Source of the DNA: Rhypophila decipiens
Lineage: Eukaryota > Ascomycota > Sordariomycetes > Sordariales > Naviculisporaceae
Length of the DNA: 64,000 nucleotides
NCBI GenBank assembly: GCA_033297075.1
Contig: MU858169.1
Location: 1-64,000, forward strand
Direction of reading: 5' to 3'
Of the stretch, positions 1 to 12,200 are shown in pieces (the stretch's first letter is position 1; every line of letters begins with the position of its first letter). The notes beneath the pieces were generated by a model. The model saw only the letters and a program-made list of their open reading frames with translations. It had not been told where the DNA came from and ran no database searches. A program made the translations under genes and the position numbers.

Positions 1-795
1 TGAATTGCAGAAGGTTCTGATAACTTCTGTAATTTGAGCTCCTTTTTAGGAACGGTTTGGCCGAGTGGTATGGTTCTTGGCGCTCGCCGTCACTGGATGT
101 GCGAGTAGGAATGCTCTTCTGGATATGCTGAGACAGAGTGACGGGCTTCATTAAAAGCTGGATTCCTTATCTCGAGGCTCGTCGAGGTTGATACAGGGTG
201 TGGGCGAGGGCTATGGAAAGGACTCGGACTCAGATTCGGAGACGTCTTCTGGCCGGCGCTGTAGTCGGGATAGCACACCGGATACGAGGAGGGAAAGGAA
301 TCGTGGGCAAGACACATGTCAAGTATATCGACAAGGGCGGATGGGTTAAGCCTCTCACATTCAAGACCGCCTTCACATCTTAGAATGAACCGATCACCTA
401 GACCGGACGAGAGTGAGGACGGCGGCGAGAGGAGGGCACATAGGAGTCGGGCTAGTTCGGTCCATTCGGCTCCCCGGCAGGATTATAACCATCTTTCTGT
501 CCCGGTGCTGGAAGATTCGGGGTCGCTTCGCAGGTCGGTCTCGGCTAGGGAAGCCAGGTCTTCACACAGGAGGCGAGAAGACTGACGAGGTAATGATAAT
601 GATATTATGCAGGCCATGTTGAGGAGTTTCGTTACATTATGTCGCTGATACGAAATTAAACAAGCATTTGTTCAGCCATGTCGGTAGGCTCTAATTACAC
701 ATCGCGAGCACGTATGAGAAAAAAGAAGCTTAGTGTTGCAACTGACTGGAATTGAACACCCCAAAGTTTACACAATACCAACAAGTAAAAAGGTG
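1..795. other. Gene-poor left edge
   Basis: I see no gene I can support here. A short plus-strand frame from about 385 to 585 is rich in Arg, Ser and acidic residues and could be the tail of a gene that starts outside the window, but it has no recognisable domain and no splice context that I trust. Confidence 0.4.
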
Positions 796-885
796 GGTCC
801 TCTGGCGCAATGGTAGCGCATTCGACTCCAGTTTCATCTTGGACTGGCAATCGAAAGGTTATCCGTTCAAATCGGGTGGGGATCA
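796..885 (+). tRNA. tRNA-Trp (CCA) with an 18-nt intron
   Basis: The 90-nt sequence folds as a full cloverleaf. The acceptor arms 796-802 and 878-884 pair over 7 bp with two G-U pairs. The D stem is GCGC at 805-808 with 816-819. The anticodon stem is TTCGA at 821-825 with TCGAA at 851-855. The T stem is 861-865 with 873-877 around a TTCAAAT loop. The anticodon CCA lies at 828-830. The intron is about 832-849, one base 3' of the anticodon as usual for nuclear tRNA introns, and its TGGA can pair with the TCCA of the anticodon region. Confidence 0.93.
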
Positions 886-913
886 TTGACCCACAACGGG
901 TGTTGTGGTGATG

Positions 914-923
914 TTTTTTTTTT
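914..923 (+). terminator. RNA polymerase III T-run terminator of tRNA-Trp
   Basis: An uninterrupted run of ten T lies about 28 bp after the end of the tRNA-Trp gene. A T-run of four or more is the normal Pol III stop signal. Confidence 0.7.
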
Positions 924-1164
924 ACTCCTCCCCCCTTTATTCAGGGGTAACGCGGCAGCAACACTGATAGCACCGGGCTTAGTCCATTGAGTCGGATAAT
1001 CAGCCATTCCCCGTTGTGGCTGTCCCATTGTTGGGGATGCTAGTCCCGATAAAAACGACCTCCACGGCGGCAAATCTGCGATCATGGTTCATTAGTAACA
1101 CTCCTCGCCTGTCCAGCGGCTTGACATCAGGTGGCCATGAGCCCACATCGAAGATATCCCAGTA

Positions 1165-2328
1165 TCATGCGTTGGACTTGAAGGAGAAGGAAGGTACCCA
1201 CGTGGCAGTAGCAGCAAAGATCTCGGCCCTCTTGGCCGAACTGAAAAACGCCAGCAAGAGCCCGAACACGCCCGTGAACAAGACCGTCAGACCAAGCCTC
1301 TTGGTTGTAGTATCCAACGTATTTAACACGAAGATGGTTAGTACCGGGAGCGTCGAGGAGACAACCACCGAGATGATTTGGCTTGTCTTTTGGAGTTTCG
1401 AGTCTGAGTACGACCGTAGCTGGGCTTCTTCGTCGACTAGTTTTCCGAACCGCTTGTGGGAGCGGATTCCGCTGCGCCGGCCGCCACAGAGGCGGTGGAA
1501 AAGATGGGCTATGCGGTAAGTCAGGAACGAAGTGAAGGGGTTGTTTTCAGGACTTGGTCGGTTGACGGAGAGGTAGGCTGAGGGGTCGGGCTCTTTCCAG
1601 GTGAATGCTTCGGAGCCTTTTAGGAAGTTCTTGCCGCCTGTTGATGAGCGGAGGAAGTCTTGAAGTTCATGCAGTTGCGACTTTGGCGGGTCGAGGGTTT
1701 GGGAGAGTTGGGATACTGTTGTCGTGTTATAGTCAGATAATGCGGAATTGGTTGTGCGCAAATGCCTTTGAGTTGCTGGGCATCATTGTTTGACTTACCT
1801 TGAACGAGCAATCCGTCTATAATGCCACACTTTCTTTAGTACTTCGGGTCTTTAGAGTTTAAGAGGAAGAAGTTGCTCACTGTACTCTGACATGCGTTGT
1901 CGAAGGGTCGTCAGTAAACCCAGCTGTGAATAAGGGCGTGGTTTTGGCGTCCCCACCGACTCTGAACAATGGCTACATGTATCTCCAGTGGGTGCTGAGT
2001 TTCTCAGAGCATGGAAGTATCCTGAATAGAGCCCATCTTCCGGGCTCAAATTGGCCGCGTCATCTCGTCGACAGCGATCGCGGAAAAGATCTCGAAGCTC
2101 TATGATCTCGGCCTGTAACGCCATCAAATGGAGCATGTTCAGCTCATCAAAGCGTCTGAAAATGCCCCAGCTTTTGTCCTTGCTCATTATCTCAGCTAGC
2201 CGATGATAGTTGCGCGGCTTGTAATCCCTAAAATCATCATGGGTAGCGTCTGGCGCCGTTATTTGAATTGTATCATTCCCGTCTGCGCCCTCAGTCGATT
2301 GGAAAGTCGCCTCATTGGTAAAGTTCAT
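1165..2328 (-). CDS. DUF6594 family membrane protein with a microexon
   Basis: The model has three exons, 2328-1881, 1816-1799 and 1715-1165, giving 338 residues. The order fits the fungal DUF6594 family: an N-terminal YHRLAEIMSKD-like segment followed by FRRFDELNMLHLMALQAEI, a middle region with QVSQLSQTLDPPKSQLHELQDF, and a C-terminal pair of hydrophobic helices ending in EIFAATATWV. The family has no known biochemical function. Intron 1 (64 nt, GTGAGC...TATAG) and intron 2 (83 nt, GTAAGT...ACAG) leave an exon of only 18 nt. Including it restores the family-like LLVQVSQL sequence and the reading frame, whereas reading straight through meets a stop. The divergent neighbour starts at 3332, with an inverted-repeat element between them. 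Confidence 0.85.
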
Positions 2329-2540
2329 GTCTAATATGTCGCGCTCAGCCTTTCACATGGGTTCCATGGCAAATGCTATTCTATCAAGATGTTGATGGAA
2401 GCTTTTCCCTCTGAAGTCGGCATTATTGTTATGCTTGTAATGTCTGAATGGATATTAGAGTCAGAAAAGAGCGGGACACGCGAGCTAAGAGCCCGGGCGA
2501 ATAAGAATCGCACGAGCTGGAAATCTTGAATGCCGCCTCT

Positions 2541-3130
2541 CCTGTCTATGGTGCTACAGTCAGGTCAACCGGCCAATGTGGCAACAATTGCTACACCCAC
2601 CCAAAATATCCGTACAACCACCCACCACCAACATCAACATCAAGACATCGAATCCAGGCAAATCCAGTCAGTTCAGTCAAATCCAGTCAGTCTAGTCAAA
2701 GCCAGTCAGTTCAGTCAAATCCAGTCAAATCCAGTAAGTCCAGTCAAAGCCAGTCAATCCAGTCAACTCCAGTCAATCCAGTCAGTTCAGTCAAATCCAG
2801 TCAACTCCAGTCAAAGCTAGTCAATCCAGTCAGGTCAGTCAAATCCAGTCAAAGCTAGTCAACCCAGTCAGTTCAGTCAAATCTAGTCAAAGCTAGTCAA
2901 TCCAGTCAGTTCAGTCAATTCAGCCAGTTAGTCCAGTCAAAGCCAGTCAAATCCAGTTAGTCTAGTCAAATCTAATCAAGTCAGTTTAATCTATATAAAC
3001 TAGTTATCGTTAGTCTTGATGATGTTGATGTTGGTGGTGGTGGTGGTGGTGTGCACGGTCAATTTTGTGGGCGGTTGTTTGAATTGTTGCCACATTGGCC
3101 GGTTGACCTGACTGTAGCACCATACCTGTC
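2541..3130. mobile_element. Inverted-repeat element (MITE-like) with minisatellite core
   Basis: The outer 43 bp at 2547-2589 (starting TATGGTGCTACAGTCAGG) and 3124-3082 are perfect reverse complements. Imperfect complementarity continues inward through CCACCACCAACATCAACAT-type sequence to about 2645 and 3015. The sequence CCTGTC directly flanks both ends (2541-2546 and 3125-3130) and looks like a 6-bp target-site duplication, although a TA duplication inside the repeats cannot be excluded. The element contains no transposase. This is the size and structure of a non-autonomous DNA transposon. It sits in the divergent promoter between the DUF6594 gene and the gene at 3332. Confidence 0.75.
2655..2990. 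repeat. CAGTCA-based minisatellite inside the inverted-repeat element
   Basis: About 330 bp consist of variants of a roughly 10-nt unit, CAGTCAAATC, CAGTCAGTT and CAGTCAAAGC, repeated some 30 times. The unit resembles the CAGTCAGGTC stretch inside the terminal inverted repeat of the same element. Confidence 0.85.
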
Positions 3131-3331
3131 GTGTAACAACCTCTATTTTCTCGGTTGCCCGTAGCTGCCTAACGCCACAGGACGAGTCTTCTGCTCATTT
3201 CTCTTCGCTCAGGTGTCTAAATTTCTCACAATTCTTATTCTTGGACCCAGGTGCTCGTTCTCCCCATCTACACCTACCAGTACCAGTACCATACACGCCT
3301 TAGCGAAACCCCGTCTTCGCTGAGTTCCACT

Positions 3332-4838
3332 ATGGAGACCGAAACTATTGCTGCAATTGTGACCTCTCTTTCTACATTTTCCTACTCAAAGTCAGGACTA
3401 TTACTTCTTCACGATCATGCCCCAAAGGACAAGAAGGGAACATTGCAACACGAAATCATAGTCTTGCAACATATTCTCGAGGAGTGCCTAAACCTGATTT
3501 CGACATTTACAGGTGTAACAAAGCTCCCACGATACTTGGTGACGGCGCTCTCACTATGTCATGAGCGTTATATTCCTTTGTTAAGAGCTCTCGAAGCCCT
3601 CAAAGGCCCGTGCAAAATGCCGCAGAGGATGTGGATAGAAGCAGTACGCCCGAAGGTTATGTGTCGTTACAAGGAATTCCGTGAATTGGTTCTCTTATTG
3701 AAGGATTTGACTTCGGAGTATGCACCCCATCCCGATTTATCTTAGCAAAAACTAACAGTGTCTTTCGAGCGAAAAGGCTTCGAATGAAGCGTCAGGTAGT
3801 TGAAATAAGGTAATCACGTTTTGTGGACCTTGATTAACTATTTATGGTCTTACATTTCTCTGATTTTTAATTTTCCATAGTTCTCTGCTGTTGAACCAAG
3901 ATGAATCCTCAGGTGACGAAGACGAGCACCCTACAGACAACATCCATGTCGAGGTCATGGTTGGGGCAGAGAAGGCGGTGGACTCAAAATCATCAAACGG
4001 GGAGGTCGGTGACGGTAACGAACCTGCTAACGTGGGGCCGAGACTTTCAGCCTCCAAGAAACGGAAATCCAGGAGCCGGTTGAAGAGATTTCAACGAGAT
4101 TTAGGCGAAGTCTTTACATCTGACTTTACTCGCGACCTGATCGTTATCTTTGAAACGGACTCGGACGAGCCGTCGAATCGATTCAAACGTGTGCTCTTGC
4201 GCAATAAGATTGACACATTCAGCGACGAAAACTTCATCAGTCTGAAGATAGTTGAGAGATATGCCAGCCTGATGACGAAGCAAACCACTGATGGACTGGG
4301 CGTCATTAGATCGATTCCTCAAGAGAAGCGAAAGGAGCGGGAACTGACCATGTTGGGTGGTTACAAGTTCGTGCCAGAGCGAGAGATCCGACTGGAATGG
4401 TACCGTCCCAAGGACGCACAGAAGAGAGAAACCACCTTTGTGATTGCAGACCAGGATCCGCCTTTCGACACCTTAATCTGTAAGGCGGATTGGGACATGT
4501 AAACTCCAAACTGTGCGTTTCCTATCTGGGGTAAACATAGGTCCAAGAGTGAGTTTCCGTCTCCCAGGTTACTCCCTTCCTCAACTGTTCACCAACTGTC
4601 TAACCATGAGATTTGCGAAACGTGTTCTGGCGCAACTGCTAATACTAGAATATGGAAAGAACAAAAGATTGAAGAGACGCATGCCGAGGAGAGAAGTGAA
4701 CTGTCAGCGGTGGAGGTCATCAGGAAGCAACTAGACGCGGTCTCTAGAATAGAAGCTGGAAAAGGAAATCCCAACGGGGCAAGTGGTGGCACCACCAGGG
4801 CATCAACGCTGCCACCGGCACTTGCTCCTGCCCCTTAA
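3332..4838 (+). CDS. Uncharacterised four-exon protein
   Basis: Proposed exons are 3332-3717, 3777-3809, 3881-4498 and 4649-4838, giving 408 residues. The introns are 59, 71 and 150 nt, and phases agree at every junction. ACTAAC-like branch points are seen before the first two acceptors. The N-terminal 120 residues are helical and begin METETIAAIVTSLSTFSYS, somewhat like the helical N-terminal domains of fungal STAND or HeLo-like proteins, but I cannot assign the family. An acidic linker follows, then a basic KKRKSRSRLKRF stretch, a mixed segment with LIVIFET, and a C-terminal coiled-coil-like tail ending in a Pro/Ala-rich stretch. The last intron is the least certain, and the 33-nt second exon could be skipped without breaking frame. 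Confidence 0.6.
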
Positions 4839-5352
4839 TACCTGCCACACTATTACATACCCTTAGAATGACTGTACCTATGGGTGGTCGGTTAGGGTTT
4901 ATTTCACATGCACTCATAACGAATCCCATTTGTTTATTTTCAAGCCAGTGGAAAGCTTGATTCGTGTTTCTCGTCGGTAGCATCACAGTTCCCTAATCTT
5001 CCAGACAGCCGGTACAAGCTTTTACTAGCCCATCAAACCCAATTAACGGATCAACGATGAACCACAAAAGTGACCTAGTGGGCAACAGCAATATGAACAA
5101 GGGCCGAGAACCCAAGTCACCCCCTATTCCGAAGAGCAAAGAAATCTGACCTACGAATCCCGGACCAACCGGACAGTCCAGGTTTTTCCGCCTCTCATAG
5201 GCTCCTTCCTACCTGGAATTGCAACTTCCCCTCAATCCACAAGCCACATGAAAACTCTATCTCGAACTCTAAAAGGAACCACCAACCAAGCATTCCATCG
5301 GAACAGAGTTTAAGTACTATCCTCTTGAACATTGAATAAGCAATAAAGATAA
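4839..5352. other. Intergenic
   Basis: I see no gene or clear signal between the end of the four-exon gene and tRNA-Ile. Confidence 0.5.
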
Positions 5353-5455
5353 GCCCCGCTAGCTCAGCTGGTTAGAGCGTCGTACTAATAGAATTAACCT
5401 TAGAGGTTCTATAAGGTCCATGCGAAGGTCAACAGTTCAATCCTGTTGTGGGGCA
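5353..5455 (+). tRNA. tRNA-Ile (AAT) with a 29-nt intron
   Basis: The cloverleaf is complete. The acceptor GCCCCGC at 5353-5359 pairs with GTGGGGC at 5448-5454. The D stem is GCTC with GAGC. The anticodon stem is 5380-5384 with 5421-5425, and the T stem AACAG with CTGTT surrounds TTCAATC. The anticodon AAT is at 5387-5389, and the intron is about 5391-5419, one base after the anticodon. A short T-run follows the gene. Confidence 0.92.
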
Positions 5456-8223
5456 AGACATTTTCTTTTGCTTTTCATCATCTTTCTTTTGCACCTTTTT
5501 TTCTACCCATGCACACCCCTCTGCCTTCTCTGGGCCGCGACATCCTACCACACGTCGGTGGGTATATAAGAGTGGGTGCATGAGGCACTTGCTCAAGTGT
5601 CTGCTGTGACTTTTCATATTCCTTCTAATTTTCCTCATTATTTCCCTCCATCATGTTGACCCAAGACTTTCCTCTATGCTAAGAAAGAACACTGTCCTAC
5701 TCTCCATAGTATGTAAGACGCGTGGACTCGAGCAAGGTGGAGTCAGTCATGCACCCTGATTTCAGCCTTATAATGTTTCCATGTAGAGTAGCACGGCTCG
5801 GGCATACTCGGGGTTTTAGCCTTGACCCAAGATCACACAATTTTAATCGTTTATGCCCGAGGTTGTCCAAGAGCCTTGGCAATCTACAATGGCCACTGTT
5901 AGTCCACGTGCTGATTCCGATGTAATAGAATACTCGGATTATCTGACAACCATTATCGTGATGGTATGGCCAGACCATGTTAGTGCATGATGTCTTCCTG
6001 CTAGGTTCTTACATGGCAGCATCAGGTCACCCAACATGGACACATTCAGTTAAATACGTCTGGACTTTGAGAGAAGAGTTGCAGCGATGACTGAGTAATA
6101 AGATAAAGTTCGCGATCGTTTGCTCGGGCCGACGTAACACATGACGAAAACCCAGCGGCGAGAAAGACTCGGAGTGCACTCCAGTCTGTCGGTCAGCGAC
6201 ATGGTGCATTGTCTCATATCGATGCATATACCCAGGTGAGTTGATTCGGGTCTTGGCAAGTATGCCAACCCTATCTTTATTCGACTCGGAGGATGTTGCT
6301 GTGGGACGGGATACACGGTACGACGGACTTGCTCTTTGTGCAACTCGTCCGAGTGGCTGAGGTCGAGCGTCGTTCATGTTGCCAAGCAATGTCATTGCTG
6401 TTGTCAACGGACTGAGACACGAGATGTTACTCAAGGATTAACATGTCGGTCTTGGTAAGAATAATCTTGCGTAAACGGTACGAGGACAATATCGTTTGTG
6501 TATCCGGAATCTAAGACATGGACGAATGTTGTGCGCATGAACCAGATACGTGGTTCCCAATATTCGGAGGATGAGGCAGGAATACACGATATTGCACTGC
6601 ACAAACGGCGTACCGAGCCGCAGATACACTAAACGCCATGGGAAGGGATCGTCGTTGCCAAGAGCGCCCAGGCGCCTCGGGTTGTCTGGAAGGTGAGATG
6701 TCGGTTTGTTCGATATTCGTACTGTGTGTGCTGCGCAAAAGACGGTCAGTCACCAAACAAAGATTCCCAACTGGGTATGACTTGACCAACAGTTTAAATG
6801 AGCCGCATAGTCACTGACTAAGACGACGTCTGGATCATTCTCTCACGTTTCTTCAGGTGACTTTCCACGAGTTGGTTTGGACCAGATCTCGATCTGACTT
6901 CAGACCTCCGTCTTCCTCACGATGGGCAATTCGTCAGCGGAGGACCGATCGGAGGGCCAAGAAAGGGAGAGGGGGGCTGAAAGTTGCCAAGGCTGAAGGA
7001 ACCTAGGACGCCCAGAAAAATAGTTCCAGCGGGAGAAAAAGCCCAGAGTTGCTTATCTTACTCGCTGGGCATCCCAAGATCCGCAACTCCCGACTCCTTG
7101 CCTGGAAAGCCAAGAGTTGATACGCATATCGATCCGAAGAGAATGAAGCATCTTCCCTCTGTTTCCCCGCACTTTTGCAGTGTCTCTCTTTGACATCTTG
7201 CTGTCACTTTGTCATCATCAACAATGTGTAATTCACCATTGTGTGAATTGTTGAGGACAGAGACTTGCCTTCACTGCCGTCGCCAAGAGCGCACGGCAGA
7301 TGCTTGGCGAGTCACTTGGCGGTAGGGTTTAGCTCGAGCCCCAGGGTTCCCGACGTCGTGGTAAGCGAATAATTGGCTTCCGAAAATAGGAGAATCCGAG
7401 TCGTCCGGTTGCAGCGGCCAGGTGGCTGGGGTTGCCTGTTTGAACTCCCCGTACGGATATCTGATTTCTCGAGCCCTTTGTTGGGAACATTTGGCGGCCG
7501 GAGAATACCGTACAGTGCATGTGTTTGCTTGGGACTGCCTGAAAAGACAGCGCGTTACAGTGTGGGTGGGCAAAGAAATGAGACGGCACAGGGCGCAAAT
7601 CGCCCCTTTACACATGTGCACAAGGCCAACAACCCCTGACATGGCCCTACTGAACGGGTCACCAAGACCCAAAAGTCAGATGTGCATAAGAAGACCGTCA
7701 TCCCAGCTGGTCCGAGTCTGAGCTAAAAATGACACATCAAAGGAATAACCTCGCCCATTTTCCAACCCCCTTTATATAAGGAAACATAAACACACCTTCA
7801 TAACTTGAAACATCCTCGGTCTACAGTGTTTACTTGCACAGATAAGATCCTTTTGCTGCGTGTCTTGGTCTGGAATTATCAGGCCAAGGCCTCTTGTGTT
7901 TCGACCGTACAATTTCCCCACGGTCGATCAGTCACCCAAGTCGGACAAAGGACAACCACATGTACTTCCGTCTAATCCAGCCCAGAGGATCAGCCAACCA
8001 TCCATGAGGCAGCCACAACGGCCGTTTCGTCATCGCCAACCACCTTGACACTTATCGATACCCAACTGACCTTGTCGACTCGATTTACTTTATTTCATCG
8101 ATCTGCAGCTGTTTCTCTTCCCTTACTTTGCAACTACTCTAAAACACCGCAAACGAGTCAATTTAATATCAACAAAGCACATCATATCAGCATCAGTCCC
8201 AAATCAATACGACGACATAAAGA
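5456..8223. other. Long intergenic region and 5' leader
   Basis: About 2.8 kb carry only short frames in all registers, with no domain or splice pattern I can support. TATA-like sequences occur at about 5571-5578 and 7771-7779. The second lies about 450 bp upstream of the next start codon and could mark its promoter, which would give a long leader. Confidence 0.45.
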
Positions 8224-9291
8224 ATGACAACAACAGCATCCAACACTTCGGTGCGCGAGCGCCGCCGACGGTCTCACCCACTGGCCATCGAGCAGATGGA
8301 CATCCTCAAAGCCCTCACAGCAGCCGAGTACTCCCGCAGACAATTCATCCTCAACTACGCCTCTATAATCGACACCAAGCTGCTTGTGCCTGGGAAAAAG
8401 GCAGACATTATCAAGGGAGCCGAGGAGTTTGTCGTGAAATGGATGAACCAGAATGGCTACGGCACCATTTCCAACGACCACTTCAAGTTTGCTGTCGACG
8501 AGAGACTCTGGGAGGATTTAGTCGGCGCCGATTTGCCCTTTCCGTTTGCATTTATGCGGGCGGGGATACCTGATGTGGTGGTTAGTCCGGAGGGTACTAC
8601 TGCCACCATTGAAGAAGAGGAAATTGTCAATGGGCAGGTCCAGGATGGTAAAGCTGATATGGCAAAGAAACGGCGGAGATCAAAGAGCGAGGCTTTCTTG
8701 CCAGAGGCGATATCTGCCCCGGCCATGACGACTGTGGAAGTGAGGTTGTTGGAGGATGGGCAGGCACAAATCACCACCGTTGCGACGAATGGGACTGTGA
8801 ATGGCAAAGCTGCAGGAGGGGGTGGTAACCTCAGTCGGCAAACGACAAACTCATCGACTAGTGGAAGCAACAACTTGAACGGGACACAATCGTCGTCGTC
8901 AGGCGGAGCAGCTTCAAACACTGCAACAACAACAACGCAATCGGCAGCACCGCAAGAAGGAAGGAGAATGAGTTCTCTTATGAATGGACTTACGGGAGGA
9001 TCTAGCGCGGCGAAGAAGGAAAGGGAGAGGAAGAAATCGCTCTCACAGTCGTCCTCAGGAGCAACACAGAACGGCGGTTCACCCACAATCCCAGAAAGCA
9101 CTCAGTCCAAGAAAACCCCGGCAGACAGGGCCACGCCTTTACCGACGATCCAAAAGAAACGCAGCATGTCCTTGACCAGCCTGGAGACTGACGATCTCAA
9201 GATGGGCCGACGGACGAGTACCGCTGGACAGGAGAAATTCCCGTTTTTGGTGCGCTGGAGTCGGTCTTGGGGAAGAAGGACGTCTGCTTGA
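8224..9291 (+). CDS. Uncharacterised protein, ordered N-terminus and low-complexity tail
   Basis: This is an intronless 355-residue frame with its ATG at 8224. Residues 1-115 look folded, with helices around IEQMDILKALTAAEYSRRQ and GAEEFVVKWMNQNGYG. The rest is rich in Ser, Thr, Asn and Gly with basic clusters such as KKRRRSKSEA and KKERERKKS, which suggests a disordered and possibly nuclear protein. I do not recognise the family. The GC-rich third positions and the regular start context support a real gene. The opposite strand is also open for 214 codons, but that is a shadow of the repetitive composition. Confidence 0.7.
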   Translation: MTTTASNTSVRERRRRSHPLAIEQMDILKALTAAEYSRRQFILNYASIIDTKLLVPGKKADIIKGAEEFVVKWMNQNGYGTISNDHFKFAVDERLWEDLVGADLPFPFAFMRAGIPDVVVSPEGTTATIEEEEIVNGQVQDGKADMAKKRRRSKSEAFLPEAISAPAMTTVEVRLLEDGQAQITTVATNGTVNGKAAGGGGNLSRQTTNSSTSGSNNLNGTQSSSSGGAASNTATTTTQSAAPQEGRRMSSLMNGLTGGSSAAKKERERKKSLSQSSSGATQNGGSPTIPESTQSKKTPADRATPLPTIQKKRSMSLTSLETDDLKMGRRTSTAGQEKFPFLVRWSRSWGRRTSA

Positions 9292-12200
9292 GCGCATTTT
9301 CATCTCTTATTCGGTGTTCTCTTTGGTTTTGTTTCATGATTTTGGTTTATTCATTGCATCGCATCAGTTTTGCGCAGGTTACTGGACCTCGCAGAGCACC
9401 TAGTCATCTGCTCACTTGGATAACGCGTGCAATGCACGGCGTCTTGGTTCTTGGACTAAGGAAGGAATCTCGTTCAACATTTGAAAGAATGCAACATATA
9501 CCATATTTGCGGTTACGTTACGGGTTCATGATCTCGCTTTTTACCATGTACTTTTAGCAATCTCTCTCTTCTCTACTCTTTGGCACGATACCACATAGTC
9601 ACGGTCATGATTCTACGAAAGGCATAATAACAGTCATTTACATACACACTCAACCGGCTCAACACCTGGACCAACGACTTAACAAGATGACGAGGTTATG
9701 AGATCTCCGGTCATTGTCAGTTATCTCTAAATCAGATAACAATGTCTTGAACGTTACACGTGTGCCTATCGTTGACGGCGGTGTCTGATCCCCAGTCCCG
9801 GGTTCCCATGTTCCCAGCTCAGTGAGTGAGTGCATGCAGCGCCCCTCCATCATCGTCTCGCCGTCCTCCTTCCCGGGCTTGTAATCATCTCGACGGGACT
9901 TGACTGGCTCGGCACTGGAGAGATATGACCCGAAGCCCGAAGCCAGTCACAGCCACACTACCTGCATGTCTTTCAGCGAATTTTCAGATTTCCTATAGCA
10001 GGTCCAGACGGTACAGTGCCAAACCTCGCAGTTTAAGGAAAGGAGCGCGTCATAACTTGCTTATAAAAGTGCGGGCTGATAGGCTTGGACCGCCCGTGTG
10101 GGAGAGGAAAAAACGCCCTTCACCTGCCGGCCAAGCCTCTTGGCCGAAACCACGTCGGCACATTCTTGGCGGCGGTTTGGATCATGGTTGGTTGGTTCAA
10201 CCTCCCTGCCTCTTTTTTCCTGCAGAATTCTTGGTCCCGAGAGAACTTTGCTTTTTATTTGGGTTCCAAGAATCAGAATCGTCGAGGAAGGAATCTCGCG
10301 CCGCAACAACCAAGATTGTCATGTTCTTTATGTCTTTACGGAGATAAAAGTGGCTTGCGAGAATCCTTGTTTTTCTGAGGTCCTTTCTCAAAGGTGGCCT
10401 CGACGAAATTCCAAATGGAGGTTTTGGTTATTCTTGGTATTGGGTTCCTGCGGTTCTTGGGTCGTATTCCTTGCCTTTTCTTTTTCTCTATTCGGGACTT
10501 TTTACAATGAAGCTTGTTCAAGAGGCCACTACACTAGTGTCCACTAATGTCGTGCACTACACTGCCGTGGCTAGACTAGACCCCGTGACGGGAAGAGCCT
10601 TTTCTTTAGGTTCGCTCCCGTAAGTTCGAATGGAATGGGATCTCTTGGCGTGAGGAAGGACGTATCCGTACGGCGATGATGTAAAGATGCCAATGAGGTA
10701 ATTACAATACACAGACAGGTCGAGACTCAGGCAGGGACTGCGGGGATAATATAAAGAACAATCAAGTTAGATGGATAATTGGGATTGCTGGAAGCGAGGT
10801 TGCCGCCGGATTTATTGGACTCCCGTCCCCGCCTGCAACGTGATTTCCAGATATCTGGTCCTTGGGAATGACCGCTCGTGACGGTATTGCTGTGTATTTT
10901 GGGGGACGTATTGTATGTACATGTACTACAATGCAAGACTTGAAAGTTTGTTAGTTCGATTCTTGGTAACAGGGGCCCCGGTCTCGACTTGAAAACAATC
11001 CCAAAACACAGCTAATAACGACTTTAAAAATCGGAAAGAAATCCTGTCAATAGCCTACCTAAATTAAATTACCACAGACTCTATTTTACTGGAGAAAATT
11101 TGGCTGATTTGCTATGAAGTTGGAAAATTTGACAGGGACCCCGGCTTGGAAGTAACAGACTAACGAACTTTACAGGGTTGGGTTGTACTTCGTACGCTCT
11201 CGGGTAATTACATTACCAGCAGCTCCCGTCTCTCAGGGGTCAGCTGACAGCAGCCAGCAGTTATGTGTGTCACGGGGGCGAAGAAACATCGCATTATCAG
11301 ATTGATGCCTCAGGCTCCTGTGCTGCTCTTTTCTTATACACCGCTTCGAATAACGATAACTGCCTTTGTCAAAGCCCGGTCGCGGATTGACCGTCGCTCG
11401 TGCTCTCCCACATGGAAATTCCGGTCTGGGTCACGTATCCCACAAGGGCGAAGAGTTCCAGCTAAAACTCTCCTTTTGCCGTCCAATTGGGCTCTGCTGC
11501 GTCTCTTATGGCGTCGGCTGTGATATTGGCCGCCTTTTCAACGGCGGAGGCGTGGATCTGAATTGCCGAGGCAAGCTTGGCGAGGTTGGCGGGCCGGGTA
11601 ACGACAACCATCATCGTCGTCGCCGCCGTCATCATATCCGTGACAACGGTGAGGAAGCCGGCCGGTGAGATCTAGTTATTATATGAAAGCATTGCCATTG
11701 GTGTCTTTCTCGTTCTGTTATTCTGCTCGAGATCAAGTATCACATTTCTACAATGCATGTCCCTTCCTTACAAAGTTCCTCGGGAGAAGATAATATTATT
11801 GATATCACGCATATTTGAGCCTTAACATGCTACGGCGTGTTCTGGTACAGGCTGGTATATCTTTAAACTCTGTGTTGGTAGTTTTCATTCTTGACACGTG
11901 TAGTCTCTTGGTGAGTCGAGATCATACCAGCAACGAATCTCCAGTGTCGTGACTTTGTCTTGGTAGTCATGGCTCATATGAGTAGCTTTCTGGTTAACTG
12001 AGCAACTCCTAATCTCTTGTCTTAGCAGTGCTAATGCTCGCACTCTGTGGCTGTCACTCAAATTTCCTGATTCCATCATTGTGGACGAGGAGGCAAACGT
12101 GTTAGTCAGATGTGATTAACAGGCCCTCAGATGACCAAATAACATCTTGCTGGCCAGCAATGTGCTGATCAATCCTAGGATGCTTGACCAAACTTACCGT

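Noticed and set aside
50..100. GGCCGAGTGGT, like the D arm of a Leu or Ser tRNA
   Set aside because: No matching acceptor, anticodon or T arm could be found downstream.
8457..9101. 214-codon minus-strand frame
   Set aside because: It is a shadow of the Ser/Thr/Asn-rich plus-strand protein, with no homologous features.
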